From assembly GCF_001278035.1 (NCBI RefSeq), contig NZ_CP009452.1, positions 467,501 to 531,500 of the forward strand: 64,000 bases of DNA, written 5' to 3'. Shown in pieces: positions 44,807-54,480 of the stretch. Under the pieces are notes generated by a model. It ran no database searches. It worked only from the letters and a program-made list of their open reading frames with translations, and had not been told where the DNA came from. Source of the stretch: Sphingopyxis sp. 113P3 (GTDB lineage: Bacteria > Pseudomonadota > Alphaproteobacteria > Sphingomonadales > Sphingomonadaceae). A program made the translations under genes and the position numbers. The first letter of the stretch is position 1. The number at the start of each line of letters is the position of its first letter.

Positions 44807-45682
44807 TCAGGCAACGCTGTCGGTCCCCGCGATCGGCTCCACGCGCTGGCGACGTCCCTTTGCGGTTGCGACCAGCCAGACGCCCGCAACGAGCATCGGC
44901 ACCGTCAAGGTCTGCCCCATCGTCAGTCCCCACGGCAGCGTGCCGAGCTGGACGTCGGGTTCGCGGACGAATTCGAGACCGAAGCGGCAGACGCCGTAAA
45001 TGATCGCCGCCATGCCGAACAGGAAACCGGGTTTGTAACGCGCCTTCGTGCACCAGAATAAGTAGGCAAGGACCGCGAACATCATGATGCCTTCAAGGCC
45101 CGCCTCGTAGAGCTGGCTCGGGTGGCGCGGATCGATCGTCCCGCTATCGGGAAAGATGATCGCCCAAGGCACGGTGGTCGGCCGCCCCCACAGCTCGCCG
45201 TTCACGAAATTGGCAAGGCGGCCGAAGAAGAGGCCGAAGGGAACAACGCAGGCGATATAGTCGCAAAAGCGCAGAAAGCTGAGCTTTTCCTTGCGCGTTA
45301 CATACCAGATCGCGATCAGCACGCCCGCGACACCGCCATGGAGCGACATGCCCCCGTCCCATAGTTTCAGTATCTCGACGGGAGCTTGGAGATAGTGGGC
45401 GAGGTTGTAGAACATTACATATCCCAGCCGCCCGCCGAGGATGATGCCGAGCATGGCATAAAAGATCATGTCGTCAGCGTGGCGGCGCGCCATCGGCGCA
45501 CCGGGTTGTGCAATCAGCCGCAGAAGATACCAGTAGCCGACAAAAACACCGGCGAGGTAGGCGAGCGCGTACCAGCGGATGGGCAGGCCGAAGACGCTGA
45601 AGGCGATTTCGCTGTTTTCGCCCATCAAGTCGTGAAAATTGAGATATTGCGTTGCTTCCGTTAGGAGCGCAGAAATTGTCAT
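44807..45682 (-). CDS. lgt: Prolipoprotein diacylglyceryl transferase
   Basis: A 291-residue membrane enzyme that transfers diacylglycerol from phosphatidylglycerol to the lipobox cysteine of prelipoproteins, the first step of lipoprotein maturation. Seen are several spans, [37 protein letters not shown] and the Lgt signature region [24 protein letters not shown]. It serves the several lipoproteins in this window. The true start is ATG 45682; the in-frame extension to 45889 runs into the divergent synthetase gene. First gene of the minus-strand operon. Confidence 0.95.
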   Translation of the reverse strand: MTISALLTEATQYLNFHDLMGENSEIAFSVFGLPIRWYALAYLAGVFVGYWYLLRLIAQPGAPMARRHADDMIFYAMLGIILGGRLGYVMFYNLAHYLQAPVEILKLWDGGMSLHGGVAGVLIAIWYVTRKEKLSFLRFCDYIACVVPFGLFFGRLANFVNGELWGRPTTVPWAIIFPDSGTIDPRHPSQLYEAGLEGIMMFAVLAYLFWCTKARYKPGFLFGMAAIIYGVCRFGLEFVREPDVQLGTLPWGLTMGQTLTVPMLVAGVWLVATAKGRRQRVEPIAGTDSVA

Positions 45683-45711
45683 ATAGTCTCGGCCCTTCCC
45701 CAGGAGAGGCC

Positions 45712-45727
45712 TACCCCATAGGGGGTA
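45712..45727. promoter_or_regulatory. Inverted repeat in the lgt/acyl-CoA synthetase divergent region
   Basis: TACCCC-ATAG-GGGGTA is a perfect 6-bp-arm dyad, extended on the right to GGGGTAAG. It sits 32 bases before the synthetase start and 30 bases from the lgt start, so it could control either gene. Confidence 0.4.
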
Positions 45728-45758
45728 AGCGCTGCGAGACCAAGAGGAGAGATATCCG

Positions 45759-47465
45759 ATGCCATCCGCGCTCGATTTGCGCCTGGACGCCGCGTACAAG
45801 CTGATCACCGGTCCTGGGGGGCCAATCCAGGTCGGGACGATCGAGCGGGGCGGCCGCGAACTGCCTTTCATCACCAATGCACCGTCCAATATCGTCGATT
45901 ATGCCGCCTATTTTTGTGCGCAGCATGGCGATGCGACCTTTCTGGTAGAGGGCAATGAGCGCCTGAGTTTTGCCGAATTCCATGCCGCGGCCCGCAAGGT
46001 CGCGGCGGGGCTGGTCGAAGGCTATGGGGTGAAGCGCGGCGACCGCATTGGCATCGCGATGCGCAATGCCAATGCTTGGTGCGTTGCCTATCTGGGTGCG
46101 CTGATGGCCGGAGGCTGTGCGACCTTGCTCAACGGCTGGTGGCAGGGCGCGGAGCTCGCCGCTGGGATTGAGGACAGCGGGACAAGGCTCGTCATCGCCG
46201 ATCCGCAGCGCGCCGAACGGCTCGCCTGCGCCCAGCACAGCGCCAAGGTTGTCACCCTCGACATCACGCGCCCGATCGAGGAGGCGATCGCGCCGATCAC
46301 CGCGGCAGGCGGCAGCGACGCGACCGCGCTGCCGCAGCTTGGTCCCGATGATCTGGCGACCATCCTCTTCACCTCGGGCTCGACGGGCCAGTCGAAGGGA
46401 GCCTATTCACGCCATCAGGCGGTTGTGCAGGGAACGTTCAACTATATCGCCCAGACCGCGAGCATCGTTCATCTGCTGACCGAGGACGGACAGATGACCG
46501 ACCTCCAGCCCGCAACGCTGATCTGCACACCGCTATTCCATGTTACAGCCGAAATTCCCGTGTTCTTGCAGAGCTTTGCGCTCGGGCGAAAATTGGTGCT
46601 GATGCCCAAATGGAACGCTGAAGAAGCGATGCGGCTGATCCAGGATGAAAAGGTCAACTACTTCGTCGGCGTGCCGCTGATGAGCTATGAAATCCTCGTT
46701 CATCCGCATCGCGCGAAATATGATCTCTCGACATGCAAGAGCTATGCGGGGGGCGGCGCGCCGCGGCCACCCGAGCATGTGAAGCGCCTCGCCACCGAAA
46801 TGGGCGAGGGCAAGCCACTGCTTGGCTACGGCCTTACCGAAACCAATGCGGTCGGGTGCGGGATCATCAACGAAAATTACCTCGCCAAGCCGCTCTCGAC
46901 GGGTCCGGCGTCGAAGCCACTCGTCGATCTGGCGATCCTCGACGATAACGGCCGTGCGCTGCCCCAAGGCCAGGTCGGCGAGGTATGCATCCGCTCGATC
47001 GCCAATTTCGAAGGATATTGGAACAACCCGGAAGCGACAAAGGCCGCTTTTTTCGACAATGGCTATTTCCGGACCGGGGACCTTGGTTACCTCGATGAGG
47101 ATGGATATCTCTTCATCGTCGACAGGAAGAAGGACATCATTATCCGCGGCGGCGAGAATATCAGCTGCCAGGAGGTCGAGGCGGCGATCTACGAGCACCC
47201 TGATGCGAAGGAATGTGCCGTTTTTGGCCTGCCCGACGAGCGACTTGGCGAAGTCGTTGGCGCCGTTGTGTGGATGGCGCCGGGCAGCAAGGCCGACGCT
47301 GCGATGCTGGCCGAATTCCTCGCGGAGCGGCTCGCGCCGTACAAGGTGCCGAGCAAGATCTGGCTGAGCGCTGAGGCGCTGCCCAAACTTGGCACGGAAA
47401 AGATCGACAAGGTAGCCCTGCGCAAGCAGTATCGGGAGGAATATGCAGCGGAGCACGCCGCGTAA
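45759..47465 (+). CDS. Acyl-CoA synthetase (AMP-forming), class I
   Basis: A 568-residue adenylate-forming enzyme with [14 protein letters not shown] (P-loop), [13 protein letters not shown], the [38 protein letters not shown] hinge, and the C-terminal [18 protein letters not shown] with the adenylation Lys. It activates a carboxylic acid to an acyl-CoA; chain length and substrate are not readable. A CAAGAGGAGAGA ribosome site precedes ATG 45759. Unlike fadD at 2.4-4 kb it belongs to a different branch (less than half the visible motifs are the same), so the window holds two distinct synthetases. Confidence 0.88.
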   Translation: MPSALDLRLDAAYKLITGPGGPIQVGTIERGGRELPFITNAPSNIVDYAAYFCAQHGDATFLVEGNERLSFAEFHAAARKVAAGLVEGYGVKRGDRIGIAMRNANAWCVAYLGALMAGGCATLLNGWWQGAELAAGIEDSGTRLVIADPQRAERLACAQHSAKVVTLDITRPIEEAIAPITAAGGSDATALPQLGPDDLATILFTSGSTGQSKGAYSRHQAVVQGTFNYIAQTASIVHLLTEDGQMTDLQPATLICTPLFHVTAEIPVFLQSFALGRKLVLMPKWNAEEAMRLIQDEKVNYFVGVPLMSYEILVHPHRAKYDLSTCKSYAGGGAPRPPEHVKRLATEMGEGKPLLGYGLTETNAVGCGIINENYLAKPLSTGPASKPLVDLAILDDNGRALPQGQVGEVCIRSIANFEGYWNNPEATKAAFFDNGYFRTGDLGYLDEDGYLFIVDRKKDIIIRGGENISCQEVEAAIYEHPDAKECAVFGLPDERLGEVVGAVVWMAPGSKADAAMLAEFLAERLAPYKVPSKIWLSAEALPKLGTEKIDKVALRKQYREEYAAEHAA

Positions 47466-47495
47466 CCGCTGAACGCGGGGGAGCGAACCGGGAGC

Positions 47496-48350
47496 ATGGG
47501 CGCCGCCGACACCCTTGACGCTTCGCCTCGGGCCGCCGGGCCGGTGCGCGTCTATCGCCACCGGCTTCCGGTGCGGCTTTGGCATTGGCTGAATGCCGCG
47601 ACGCTGCTCGTCCTCCTGATGAGCGGGCTGATGATCTTCAACGCCCATCCGCGGCTCTACTGGGGCCAATATGGCGCAAACCACGACCATGCCTGGCTCG
47701 AGATCGGGTCGACGCGTGCAACGGGTTATCTGCGCGTCGGGTCGTGGAAGGTCGACACAACAGGCGTGCTCGGCCACTGGGCGGACGGTGATGGGGCGAC
47801 GCAGCGCTGGGCTTTCCCAGGCTGGGCGACGATTCCCACCCGCTACAGCCTGGCGGATGGGCGGCGCTGGCACCTGAGCTTTGCCTGGGTGTTCGCGCTC
47901 GCGCTCAGTCTCTATATGGTTTGGACCCTGTTCGGCGGCCATCTGGCAAAGGATCTTCGCGTCCGGCGCGGCGAGTGGGCGCCGGGCGCCATCTGGCAGG
48001 ACCTTAAGGCTCATGCGCAGCTGCGCCTGCCCACCGGCGAGGCGGCGCTACGCTATAATATCCTCCAGAAACTCAGCTATATCGGGGTTATCTTCCTGCT
48101 GCTGCCGCTGATGATCTTCACCGGCCTCGCCATGTCGCCCGGGTTCAACGCGACCGCCCCCTGGCTGATCGACCTGTTCGGCGGACGCCAGTCGGCGCGC
48201 TCGATCCATTTCATCGCCGCCACGTTCCTCCTGCTCTTCTTCCTCGTCCATGTCGCGATGGTGCTGCTCGCTGGACCCGCAAATGAATTGCGCTCGATCG
48301 TCACCGGCTGGTTCCGTCTGCCGCCTGCCAAAGGGGAAGGGCATGAATGA
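47496..48350 (+). CDS. Cytochrome b/b6-domain membrane protein
   Basis: A 284-residue membrane protein of the Ni/Fe-hydrogenase-type cytochrome b (b561-like) group. His residues positioned for heme ligation appear in VYRHRLPVRLWHWLNAATLL, WHLSFAWVFALALSLYMVW and ARSIHFIAATFLLLFFLVHVAMV. An inserted soluble loop (about 55-120) separates the first spans. Eight bases overlap the next gene, a periplasmic molybdenum enzyme, so it most likely carries electrons between that enzyme and the quinone pool. Confidence 0.85.
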   Translation: MGAADTLDASPRAAGPVRVYRHRLPVRLWHWLNAATLLVLLMSGLMIFNAHPRLYWGQYGANHDHAWLEIGSTRATGYLRVGSWKVDTTGVLGHWADGDGATQRWAFPGWATIPTRYSLADGRRWHLSFAWVFALALSLYMVWTLFGGHLAKDLRVRRGEWAPGAIWQDLKAHAQLRLPTGEAALRYNILQKLSYIGVIFLLLPLMIFTGLAMSPGFNATAPWLIDLFGGRQSARSIHFIAATFLLLFFLVHVAMVLLAGPANELRSIVTGWFRLPPAKGEGHE

Positions 48351-49122
48351 CCTCATTCTGCCGCGGCGGCAGCTGATCGCGCGCGCGGGCGGTCTCGTCG
48401 CAGCTGCGGGCGCGCTGCCGCTCTTGTCAGGCTGCGATGCGATCAATGACGCGCCCGCCGTGCGCAAGATATTGTCGATGGGAGAGAAAATGCACCGCGC
48501 GAGCCAGCGGGCGCTGACCGACCGCGACGCACTCGCGCGCGAATTCACCCGCGCCGATCTCTCGCCTGTCTTTCGCTCAAACGGCACGCGGCTGCCCGAA
48601 GGCGATGCCTATGCTGCGCACGCCGCGCGCGGCTTCGCTGACTGGCGCGTTGCGGTGCGAGGACTCGTCGCGCGGCCGCTCGCGCTGTCGATGGCAGATA
48701 TTCGCGCCATGCCGCAGCGCACCCAGATCACCCGTCACGACTGCGTCGAAGGCTGGAGCGCGGTGGGCGAATGGACAGGCGTTCAACTGGGCCGGGTTCT
48801 TGCCGCGGCAGGGCTGAAGGACAGCGCGCGCTATATCGTCTTTCGCTGCGCCGACCGCATCGGCGCGGCTGAATATTACGAAAGCTGCGACCTCGTCGAC
48901 GCCCTGCATCCCCAGACGATTCTCGCCTGGGCCCTCAACCGGCAGCTGCTGCCGATCGCCAATGGCGCGCCGCTGCGCCTCCGCATCGAGCGCCAATTGG
49001 GTTACAAGCACGCCAAATATCTGCGCGCGATCGAAGCGGTTGCAAGCCTTGAGAATATCGGGGCAGGAAAAGGGGGTTACTGGGAAGATCGCGTGGACTA
49101 TGAATGGTATGCGGGGATCTGA
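48343..49122 (+). CDS. Molybdopterin-dependent oxidoreductase (sulfite-oxidase fold), exported
   Basis: A 259-residue SUOX-fold protein. The molybdenum-ligand cysteine is Cys134 in TRHDCVEGWSAVGEWTG. The N-terminus has a twin-arginine (RR at 8-9), a hydrophobic stretch and LLSGC (Cys31), indicating Tat export and probably lipid attachment. Compared with sulfite oxidase it lacks the heme and dimer domains, as in MsrP/YedY. With the membrane cytochrome b it resembles the MsrPQ layout, but the partner is not MsrQ-type, so the substrate is open. The start overlaps the cytochrome gene by eight bases. Confidence 0.85.
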   Translation: MNDLILPRRQLIARAGGLVAAAGALPLLSGCDAINDAPAVRKILSMGEKMHRASQRALTDRDALAREFTRADLSPVFRSNGTRLPEGDAYAAHAARGFADWRVAVRGLVARPLALSMADIRAMPQRTQITRHDCVEGWSAVGEWTGVQLGRVLAAAGLKDSARYIVFRCADRIGAAEYYESCDLVDALHPQTILAWALNRQLLPIANGAPLRLRIERQLGYKHAKYLRAIEAVASLENIGAGKGGYWEDRVDYEWYAGI

Positions 49123-49146
49123 ACAAGAAGAAGGAGGCCGCTCCCG

Positions 49147-50385
49147 ATGTCCATTCTCCGACCCTTTCTCTCGCGCATCGTGCGCCAGGGCCGGCTTACC
49201 GTCATAGACCCGGACGGCGGTGAGGAATATTTTGGAACCGCCGCGCCGGGCTATCCCGATGTGACGATCCGCTTCACCAGTCGCAAGGGCATGCGCCGGA
49301 TCATCCTCGACCCGCGGCTTGGCGCTGCCGAGGCCTTCATGGATGGTGAGATGCGGATCGAGCGCGGTGACATCATGGAGCTGATCACCCTCATCCGGGC
49401 GAACACGCCGTGGGATCGCGGCGCAAAGCTCAAGGACAAGACCGCGGTGGGCGAGGCCGTCGACTGGTTGAAAACGCGGATCAATTCGATCAACCGGCGA
49501 AGCCGCTCGCGTGCCAATGTCGCGCACCACTACGACATCGGCAACGATCTTTATCGCCTCTTCCTCGATAGCGACATGCAGTATAGCTGCGCCTATTGGG
49601 CGCGCGCCGGCATGACGCTGGAGGAGGCACAGGACGCCAAAAAGGCGCATATTGCGGCAAAGCTCGCGCTCGCGCCCGGGCAGCGCATTCTCGACATCGG
49701 CTGCGGCTGGGGCGGCATGGCGATCACCCTGGCGAAGCTCGCCGAGGTCGAGGTGCTTGGCATTACGCTGTCGGAAGAACAGCTGACGCTGGCAAAGGAG
49801 CGTGCCGCCGCGGCCGGGGTCGCCGATCGGGTCTCCTTCGAACTGATCGACTATCGCGACCTTGCGGCACGCGACGCCGGGCGTTTCGACCGCATCGTGT
49901 CGGTGGGCATGTTCGAGCATGTAGGCGCCCGCAACTTCGAAACCTTCTTTCGTGCCGCCGCCAATCTGATGACCGCGAACGGAGTCATGCTGCTCCACAC
50001 CATCGGTCGCTTCGGCAAGCCGGGGGCAACCGACGCCTTCACCCGCAAGTATATTTTTCCGGGCGGCTACATCCCCGCGCTAAGCGAGACGCTCGCCGCG
50101 AGCGAAAAGAGTCGGCTGATCGTCACCGATGTTGAAACGCTGCGCCTTCATTATGCGCTGACCTTGCGCGAGTGGTACGCCCGCACCCTTGCTCATGAGG
50201 AAGAGATCGTCGGGATGATGGGCGAGCGGTTTTTCCGCATGTGGACCTTCTATCTTGCGGGGGCGACCTCCGCGTTCGAAAGCGGCGGAATGGGCAACTA
50301 CCAGATCCAATTCGCGCGCAGCCGCCATGCGCTGCCGCTGACCCGCGACTATATAGCAGCAGCAGAACTGGGTTATGGGGGATGA
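49147..50385 (+). CDS. cfa: Cyclopropane-fatty-acyl-phospholipid synthase
   Basis: A 412-residue SAM-dependent enzyme that adds a methylene bridge to unsaturated acyl chains of membrane phospholipids. The N-terminal domain (1-120) binds the membrane lipid; the catalytic part has NVAHHYDIGNDLYRLFLDSDMQYSCAYW, ILDIGCGWGGMAITLA and SVGMFEHVGARNFETFF, all typical. It starts 24 bases after the molybdenum enzyme with an AAGAAGGAGG ribosome site, so it is probably part of the same transcript. Confidence 0.93.
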   Translation: MSILRPFLSRIVRQGRLTVIDPDGGEEYFGTAAPGYPDVTIRFTSRKGMRRIILDPRLGAAEAFMDGEMRIERGDIMELITLIRANTPWDRGAKLKDKTAVGEAVDWLKTRINSINRRSRSRANVAHHYDIGNDLYRLFLDSDMQYSCAYWARAGMTLEEAQDAKKAHIAAKLALAPGQRILDIGCGWGGMAITLAKLAEVEVLGITLSEEQLTLAKERAAAAGVADRVSFELIDYRDLAARDAGRFDRIVSVGMFEHVGARNFETFFRAAANLMTANGVMLLHTIGRFGKPGATDAFTRKYIFPGGYIPALSETLAASEKSRLIVTDVETLRLHYALTLREWYARTLAHEEEIVGMMGERFFRMWTFYLAGATSAFESGGMGNYQIQFARSRHALPLTRDYIAAAELGYGG

Positions 50386-50481
50386 TGGCCGGCGAAGAAA
50401 CTTCGCTCGCCTCGCTCGTCTCGCCGTCCTAGAGCGTGCCCCGGGGCGTCTGCCCATTTGTCTCTACGCTGGGATCGCACC

Positions 50482-51639
50482 ATGACCCATTCACCCTTGT
50501 CGCAGGGCATCGCGCCCTTCCGGGCCATCGAGATCAGCCATCTTGCGCGACAATTACGTGCCGAAGGGCGCTCCGTGATTCATATGGAGTTCGGCCAGCC
50601 CTCCGACGGGGCACCGGCCGGGGCCGTCGCGGCGGCGAAAGCGGCGCTGGACGAGCCCGACATGGGCTATTGGGAGAGCGTTCCGCTGCGCCAGCGTATC
50701 GCACGGCACTATGGCGATCATTATGGGCTCGATCTCGACCCGCAGCGGATCTTGCTGACCTGCGGCGCGTCGCCGGCGCTCGTCCTTGCGCTCTTGACCG
50801 GGTTCGCGGCGGGGAGCCGCGTCATGACGGCGCGGCCCGGCTATGTCGCCTATCGCAATTCGCTGCGCGCGCTCGGGATGGTCCCCGTCGAGATCGAATG
50901 CGGCGCGCGCGACCGCTTTCAGATCCAGGCGCGCCATATTCGGGACGCTGATCCCGCGCCCGAGGGGCTGATCGTCGCCAGCCCTGCAAACCCTACCGGT
51001 ACGATCATCCCGCCTGCCGCGCTCGCGGAGCTCGCCGATGCCTGTCGCTCGCGCGGAGTGCGCATCATCTCGGACGAAATCTATCACCGGCTAAGCTATG
51101 GCGCCGACACGCACAGCATGCTGCAATATGACCCCGATGCCTTTGTCATCAACAGCTTCTCGAAATATTACGGCATGCCCGGCTGGCGCCTCGGCTGGAT
51201 CGTTTGCCCGGGTGGCCTCGTTGCCGAGGCACGGGCGCGGATGGGCAATCTTTTCCTCTCACCTCCCGCGCTCAGTCAGCAGGCTGCGCTCGCGGCTTTC
51301 GATTGCGAGGAAGAGCTTGATGCGCGCGTTGCCAGCTATCGCCGCAACCGAGAACGGCTGATCGAATGCCTCGCCCGCGTCGGCATCACCGACATTGCCC
51401 CGTCGGACGGCGCCTTCTACATCTATGCCTCGATCGCGCATCTGACCGACGACAGCATGTCGCTGTGCAAGCGCCTGCTTGACGAGACCGGCGTCGCCAC
51501 CGCGCCGGGGCTCGATTTCGATCCCGAACGCGGTTCGCGCTTCATCCGCTTCAGCTATGCCGTGAGCACCGAATTGGCCGAGGAGGCCTGCGCTCGACTG
51601 GAAGCGTGGTTCGCCCTGCATTATCCCCCGCAGGACTGA
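50482..51639 (+). CDS. Class I/II PLP-dependent aminotransferase
   Basis: A 385-residue fold-type I aminotransferase. The PLP lysine is Lys228 in NSFSKYYGMPGWRLGW; SPANPTG (168-174), ISDEIYHRLSYG and the Arg in IRFSYA complete the site. It belongs to the AspC/MalY-like group, but the substrate is unknown. ATG 50482 follows a GGGATCGCACC stretch; an in-frame ATG at 50458 is less likely. It is about 100 bases after cfa. Confidence 0.82.
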   Translation: MTHSPLSQGIAPFRAIEISHLARQLRAEGRSVIHMEFGQPSDGAPAGAVAAAKAALDEPDMGYWESVPLRQRIARHYGDHYGLDLDPQRILLTCGASPALVLALLTGFAAGSRVMTARPGYVAYRNSLRALGMVPVEIECGARDRFQIQARHIRDADPAPEGLIVASPANPTGTIIPPAALAELADACRSRGVRIISDEIYHRLSYGADTHSMLQYDPDAFVINSFSKYYGMPGWRLGWIVCPGGLVAEARARMGNLFLSPPALSQQAALAAFDCEEELDARVASYRRNRERLIECLARVGITDIAPSDGAFYIYASIAHLTDDSMSLCKRLLDETGVATAPGLDFDPERGSRFIRFSYAVSTELAEEACARLEAWFALHYPPQD

Positions 51640-51742
51640 GACAGGGCAACCGGCCGGAAGCTTAAGGCGCCATCAGGCCGTTGCGCCGGGCGGGCTCACC
51701 TGCTAGCCGCGCCCGCGTCATTTTCCGCCAAAAGGTTTAGCC

Positions 51743-52960
51743 ATGTCCGAGTCCATCAAGCGCGTCGTCCTCGCCTATTCGGGGGGGCTCGACACCAGCG
51801 TCATCCTGAAATGGCTGCAGGTGACCTATGGCTGTGAGGTGGTGACCTTCACAGCGGACCTCGGTCAGGGCGAGGAGCTCGAGCCCGCACGCGCCAAGGC
51901 CGAGCTGATGGGCATCAGGCCCGAGCATATTTTCATCGACGACCTGCGCGAGGAATTCGTGCGCGATTTCGTCTTCCCGATGATGCGCGCGAATGCCCGT
52001 TATGAGGGCGATTATCTGCTCGGCACATCCATTGCCCGCCCGCTGATTTCGAAGCGACTGGTTGAGATTGCGAAAGAAACGGGCGCTGACGCGGTCGCGC
52101 ACGGCGCGACGGGCAAGGGGAACGACCAGGTGCGCTTCGAGCTCTCCTGCTATGCGCTGAACCCCGACATCAAGGTTATCGCGCCGTGGCGCGAATGGGA
52201 GCTGACCAGCCGCACCGCGCTGATCGATTTTGCCGAAAAGAACCAGATTCCGGTTCCGAAGGACAAGCGCGGCGAAAGTCCCTTCTCGACCGACGCCAAC
52301 CTTCTCCACACATCCTCCGAAGGCAAGGTGCTTGAGGATCCGTGGGAAGAGACGCCCGATTATGTCTATTCCCGGACGGTGAACCCCGAGGATGCCCCCG
52401 ACGCCCCCGAATATATCACGGTCGATTTCGAAAAGGGTGACGGCGTCGCTCTGAACGGCCAGGCGATGTCGCCTGCAGCCCTGCTTGCTGCACTCAACGA
52501 TCTCGGTCGCAAGCATGGCATCGGCCGTCTCGACCTCGTCGAAAACCGCTTCGTGGGCATGAAGTCGCGCGGCATGTACGAAACGCCGGGCGGCGAAATC
52601 TATGCGCGGGCGCACCGCGGGATCGAAAGCATCACGCTCGACCGCGGCGCGGCGCATCTCAAGGACGAGCTGATGCCGAAATATGCCGAGCTCATCTACA
52701 ATGGTTTCTGGTTCGCGCCCGAGCGCGAGATGCTGCAGGCGGCAATCGACCATAGCCAGGCGAAGGTTTCCGGCACGGTGCGCGTGAAGCTCTACAAGGG
52801 CAGCGCGAGCGTGGTCGGTCGCAAGTCGCCGCATAGCCTCTACAGCGAACGACATGTGACCTTCGAGGACGACGCTGGCGCTTATGACCAGAAGGATGCG
52901 GCGGGCTTCATCAAGCTCAATGCACTGCGTCTGAAACTGCTGGCGAAGCGCGACCGCTAG
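51743..52960 (+). CDS. argG: Argininosuccinate synthase
   Basis: A 405-residue ArgG, which joins citrulline and aspartate with ATP in arginine synthesis. The nucleotide loop [19 protein letters not shown] (AYSGGLDTS) lies at the N-terminus, followed by GHDFVRFE-type region as [14 protein letters not shown], the citrulline/aspartate site in [21 protein letters not shown] [13 protein letters not shown], and length matches the family. It is likely monocistronic. argH is not in this window. Confidence 0.96.
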   Translation: MSESIKRVVLAYSGGLDTSVILKWLQVTYGCEVVTFTADLGQGEELEPARAKAELMGIRPEHIFIDDLREEFVRDFVFPMMRANARYEGDYLLGTSIARPLISKRLVEIAKETGADAVAHGATGKGNDQVRFELSCYALNPDIKVIAPWREWELTSRTALIDFAEKNQIPVPKDKRGESPFSTDANLLHTSSEGKVLEDPWEETPDYVYSRTVNPEDAPDAPEYITVDFEKGDGVALNGQAMSPAALLAALNDLGRKHGIGRLDLVENRFVGMKSRGMYETPGGEIYARAHRGIESITLDRGAAHLKDELMPKYAELIYNGFWFAPEREMLQAAIDHSQAKVSGTVRVKLYKGSASVVGRKSPHSLYSERHVTFEDDAGAYDQKDAAGFIKLNALRLKLLAKRDR

Positions 52961-52969
52961 GAGGTTTGC

Positions 52970-52995
52970 GGAACCTGCTGCGCCTCGGGCGCGTT
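52970..52995 (+). promoter_or_regulatory. Possible EcfG (general stress) promoter
   Basis: GGAAC (52970-52974), a 17-base spacer and CGTT (52992-52995) match the alphaproteobacterial general-stress sigma consensus. It points into the gene-poor stretch before the threonine aldolase. Such a match is expected by chance about once per window, so position is the only support. Confidence 0.35.
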
Positions 52996-53469
52996 CGATT
53001 CGTCGGATGCGCGGCCGGAGCGCGTCGCGTTCACTGCAAATTTATCGCCAGATCGTGCCAAAGTGAGGCCGGTCTGCACTATCGGCGTGTTCAAAAATGC
53101 AGCCAAAATGATAGCTTTGGCTCACTCCAGACGTTCGAAACAGCCAATCTGGAAACACTGATTCTCGTGGGGGGGGACTAGCTGCAATCTTGCTGTGAGG
53201 TTCCTATGTCGGTCCAAGCTTCGGGAGATTCTGCCACTTATGAATGGCAGCCCTGCTCCATCCTGTTTCCCCGCATCGGCACCATGCTCAGCCGTCATGG
53301 TGTGCGCACGCGCGTAATTCTCCCGGGTCATTATCTCGTCCGCCGATCGCGTACGCTCGGCGGGCGGATTTACCGGCGCGCGTCGGGAGGCGATGCAGAC
53401 CTCGGTTGAGGCAGCTCGCCCGTGAAGATTGGCTGGCAACGGCGGCGCGACCTGCGCTAAGGCGCGCGG
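52996..53469. other. Intergenic region with no confident gene
   Basis: About 470 bases, lower in G+C than the neighbours in its first half. Only one modest ORF is visible (53206-53409, 67 codons after GAGGTTCCT); its product has no recognisable family and an atypical Arg-rich tail. The region may hold a small stress-induced transcript given the EcfG-like site at its start. Confidence 0.45.
53206..53409 (+). CDS. Doubtful small ORF
   Basis: 67 codons (MSVQASGDSATYEWQPCSIL then a basic tail). A plausible ribosome site (GAGG, seven bases upstream) exists, but there is no domain, signal or membrane segment, and composition is irregular. Kept only because the surrounding gap is otherwise empty. 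Confidence 0.2.
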   Translation: MSVQASGDSATYEWQPCSILFPRIGTMLSRHGVRTRVILPGHYLVRRSRTLGGRIYRRASGGDADLG

Positions 53470-54480
53470 ATGACTGCGACGCGCTTCTTCTCCGACAATG
53501 CTGCAGCCGTGCATCCTGCGGTGATGGAGGCTATAGCCGCTGCCAACCACGTCGATACCGCCTATGACGGCGACGCGCTCAGCCAATCGCTCGACGACGC
53601 ATTTTCTCAGCTCTTCGAAACCCGCTGCGAAGTGGTCTGGATGGCGTCGGGGACAGCGGCCAACAGCATCATCCTCGCCCATTTTGTGCGGCCATGGCAG
53701 GGCATTTTCTGCCATGAAGAGGCGCATATCGAGGTCGATGAATGTGGGGCGCCAACCTTTTATTCGGGCGGTGCAAAGTTGATGCCGCTTCCCGGAAGCG
53801 GCGCCAAGATCGACGTTGAAGCGCTCCGAGAGCGGCTTGCCGCCATACGCAACGATGTCCATCAGGTTCAGCCCGCGGCAATCAGCATCACCAATGCAAC
53901 CGAATATGGTCTCGCGTGGCGTCCGGACGAGATCGCTGCGATCGGCGAGGTTGCGCGCGCCGCGGGATTGAGGCTGCACATGGATGGCGCGCGCTTTGCC
54001 AATGCCATTGCCTTTCTCGACTGCGCCCCTGCGGATGTGACGTGGCGCGCGGGCGTTGATGCCTTGTCGTTCGGCTTTACGAAAAATGGCGCAATGATGG
54101 CTGAGGCGCTCGTTTTCTTTGGCGGATGCGGCGGTGCAGGGGTGCGCGAACTCAAGAAGCGCGGCGGGCATCTGCTCAGCAAGGGGCGCTTCGTCGCGGC
54201 GCAGATTCACGCGATGCTGCGAAACGACCTGTGGCTGGATAATGCGCGTGCGGCGAATGCCGGCGCGGTAGCGCTGGCCGCGGCCTGTGACAAGCGGCTG
54301 ATCCACCCGGTCGAGGCAAATGAGTTGTTTGTCCGCCTGGCCGCAGAGGAAGCGACGCGTTTGCGGGCCGCGGGCTATGATTTTTATGACTGGGGCAAAG
54401 ACGCGGCGCGCCTGGTCGTCAGCTGGGACCAGGACGCCGACGCGGTCGCACCGCTTGCCACTGCGATCGCTACCCTATGA
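53470..54480 (+). CDS. ltaE: Low-specificity L-threonine aldolase
   Basis: A 336-residue PLP enzyme of the beta-eliminating lyase/threonine aldolase family, splitting threonine and allo-threonine to glycine and acetaldehyde. Opening FFSDNAAAVHPAVMEAI, the HEEAHIEVDECGAP loop, LHMDGARFANA (Asp172) and the PLP Lys205 in SFGFTKNGAMM support the call. The stop overlaps the DMT transporter start (ATGA), suggesting export or exchange of a related amino acid, which is inference. Confidence 0.92.
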   Translation: MTATRFFSDNAAAVHPAVMEAIAAANHVDTAYDGDALSQSLDDAFSQLFETRCEVVWMASGTAANSIILAHFVRPWQGIFCHEEAHIEVDECGAPTFYSGGAKLMPLPGSGAKIDVEALRERLAAIRNDVHQVQPAAISITNATEYGLAWRPDEIAAIGEVARAAGLRLHMDGARFANAIAFLDCAPADVTWRAGVDALSFGFTKNGAMMAEALVFFGGCGGAGVRELKKRGGHLLSKGRFVAAQIHAMLRNDLWLDNARAANAGAVALAAACDKRLIHPVEANELFVRLAAEEATRLRAAGYDFYDWGKDAARLVVSWDQDADAVAPLATAIATL

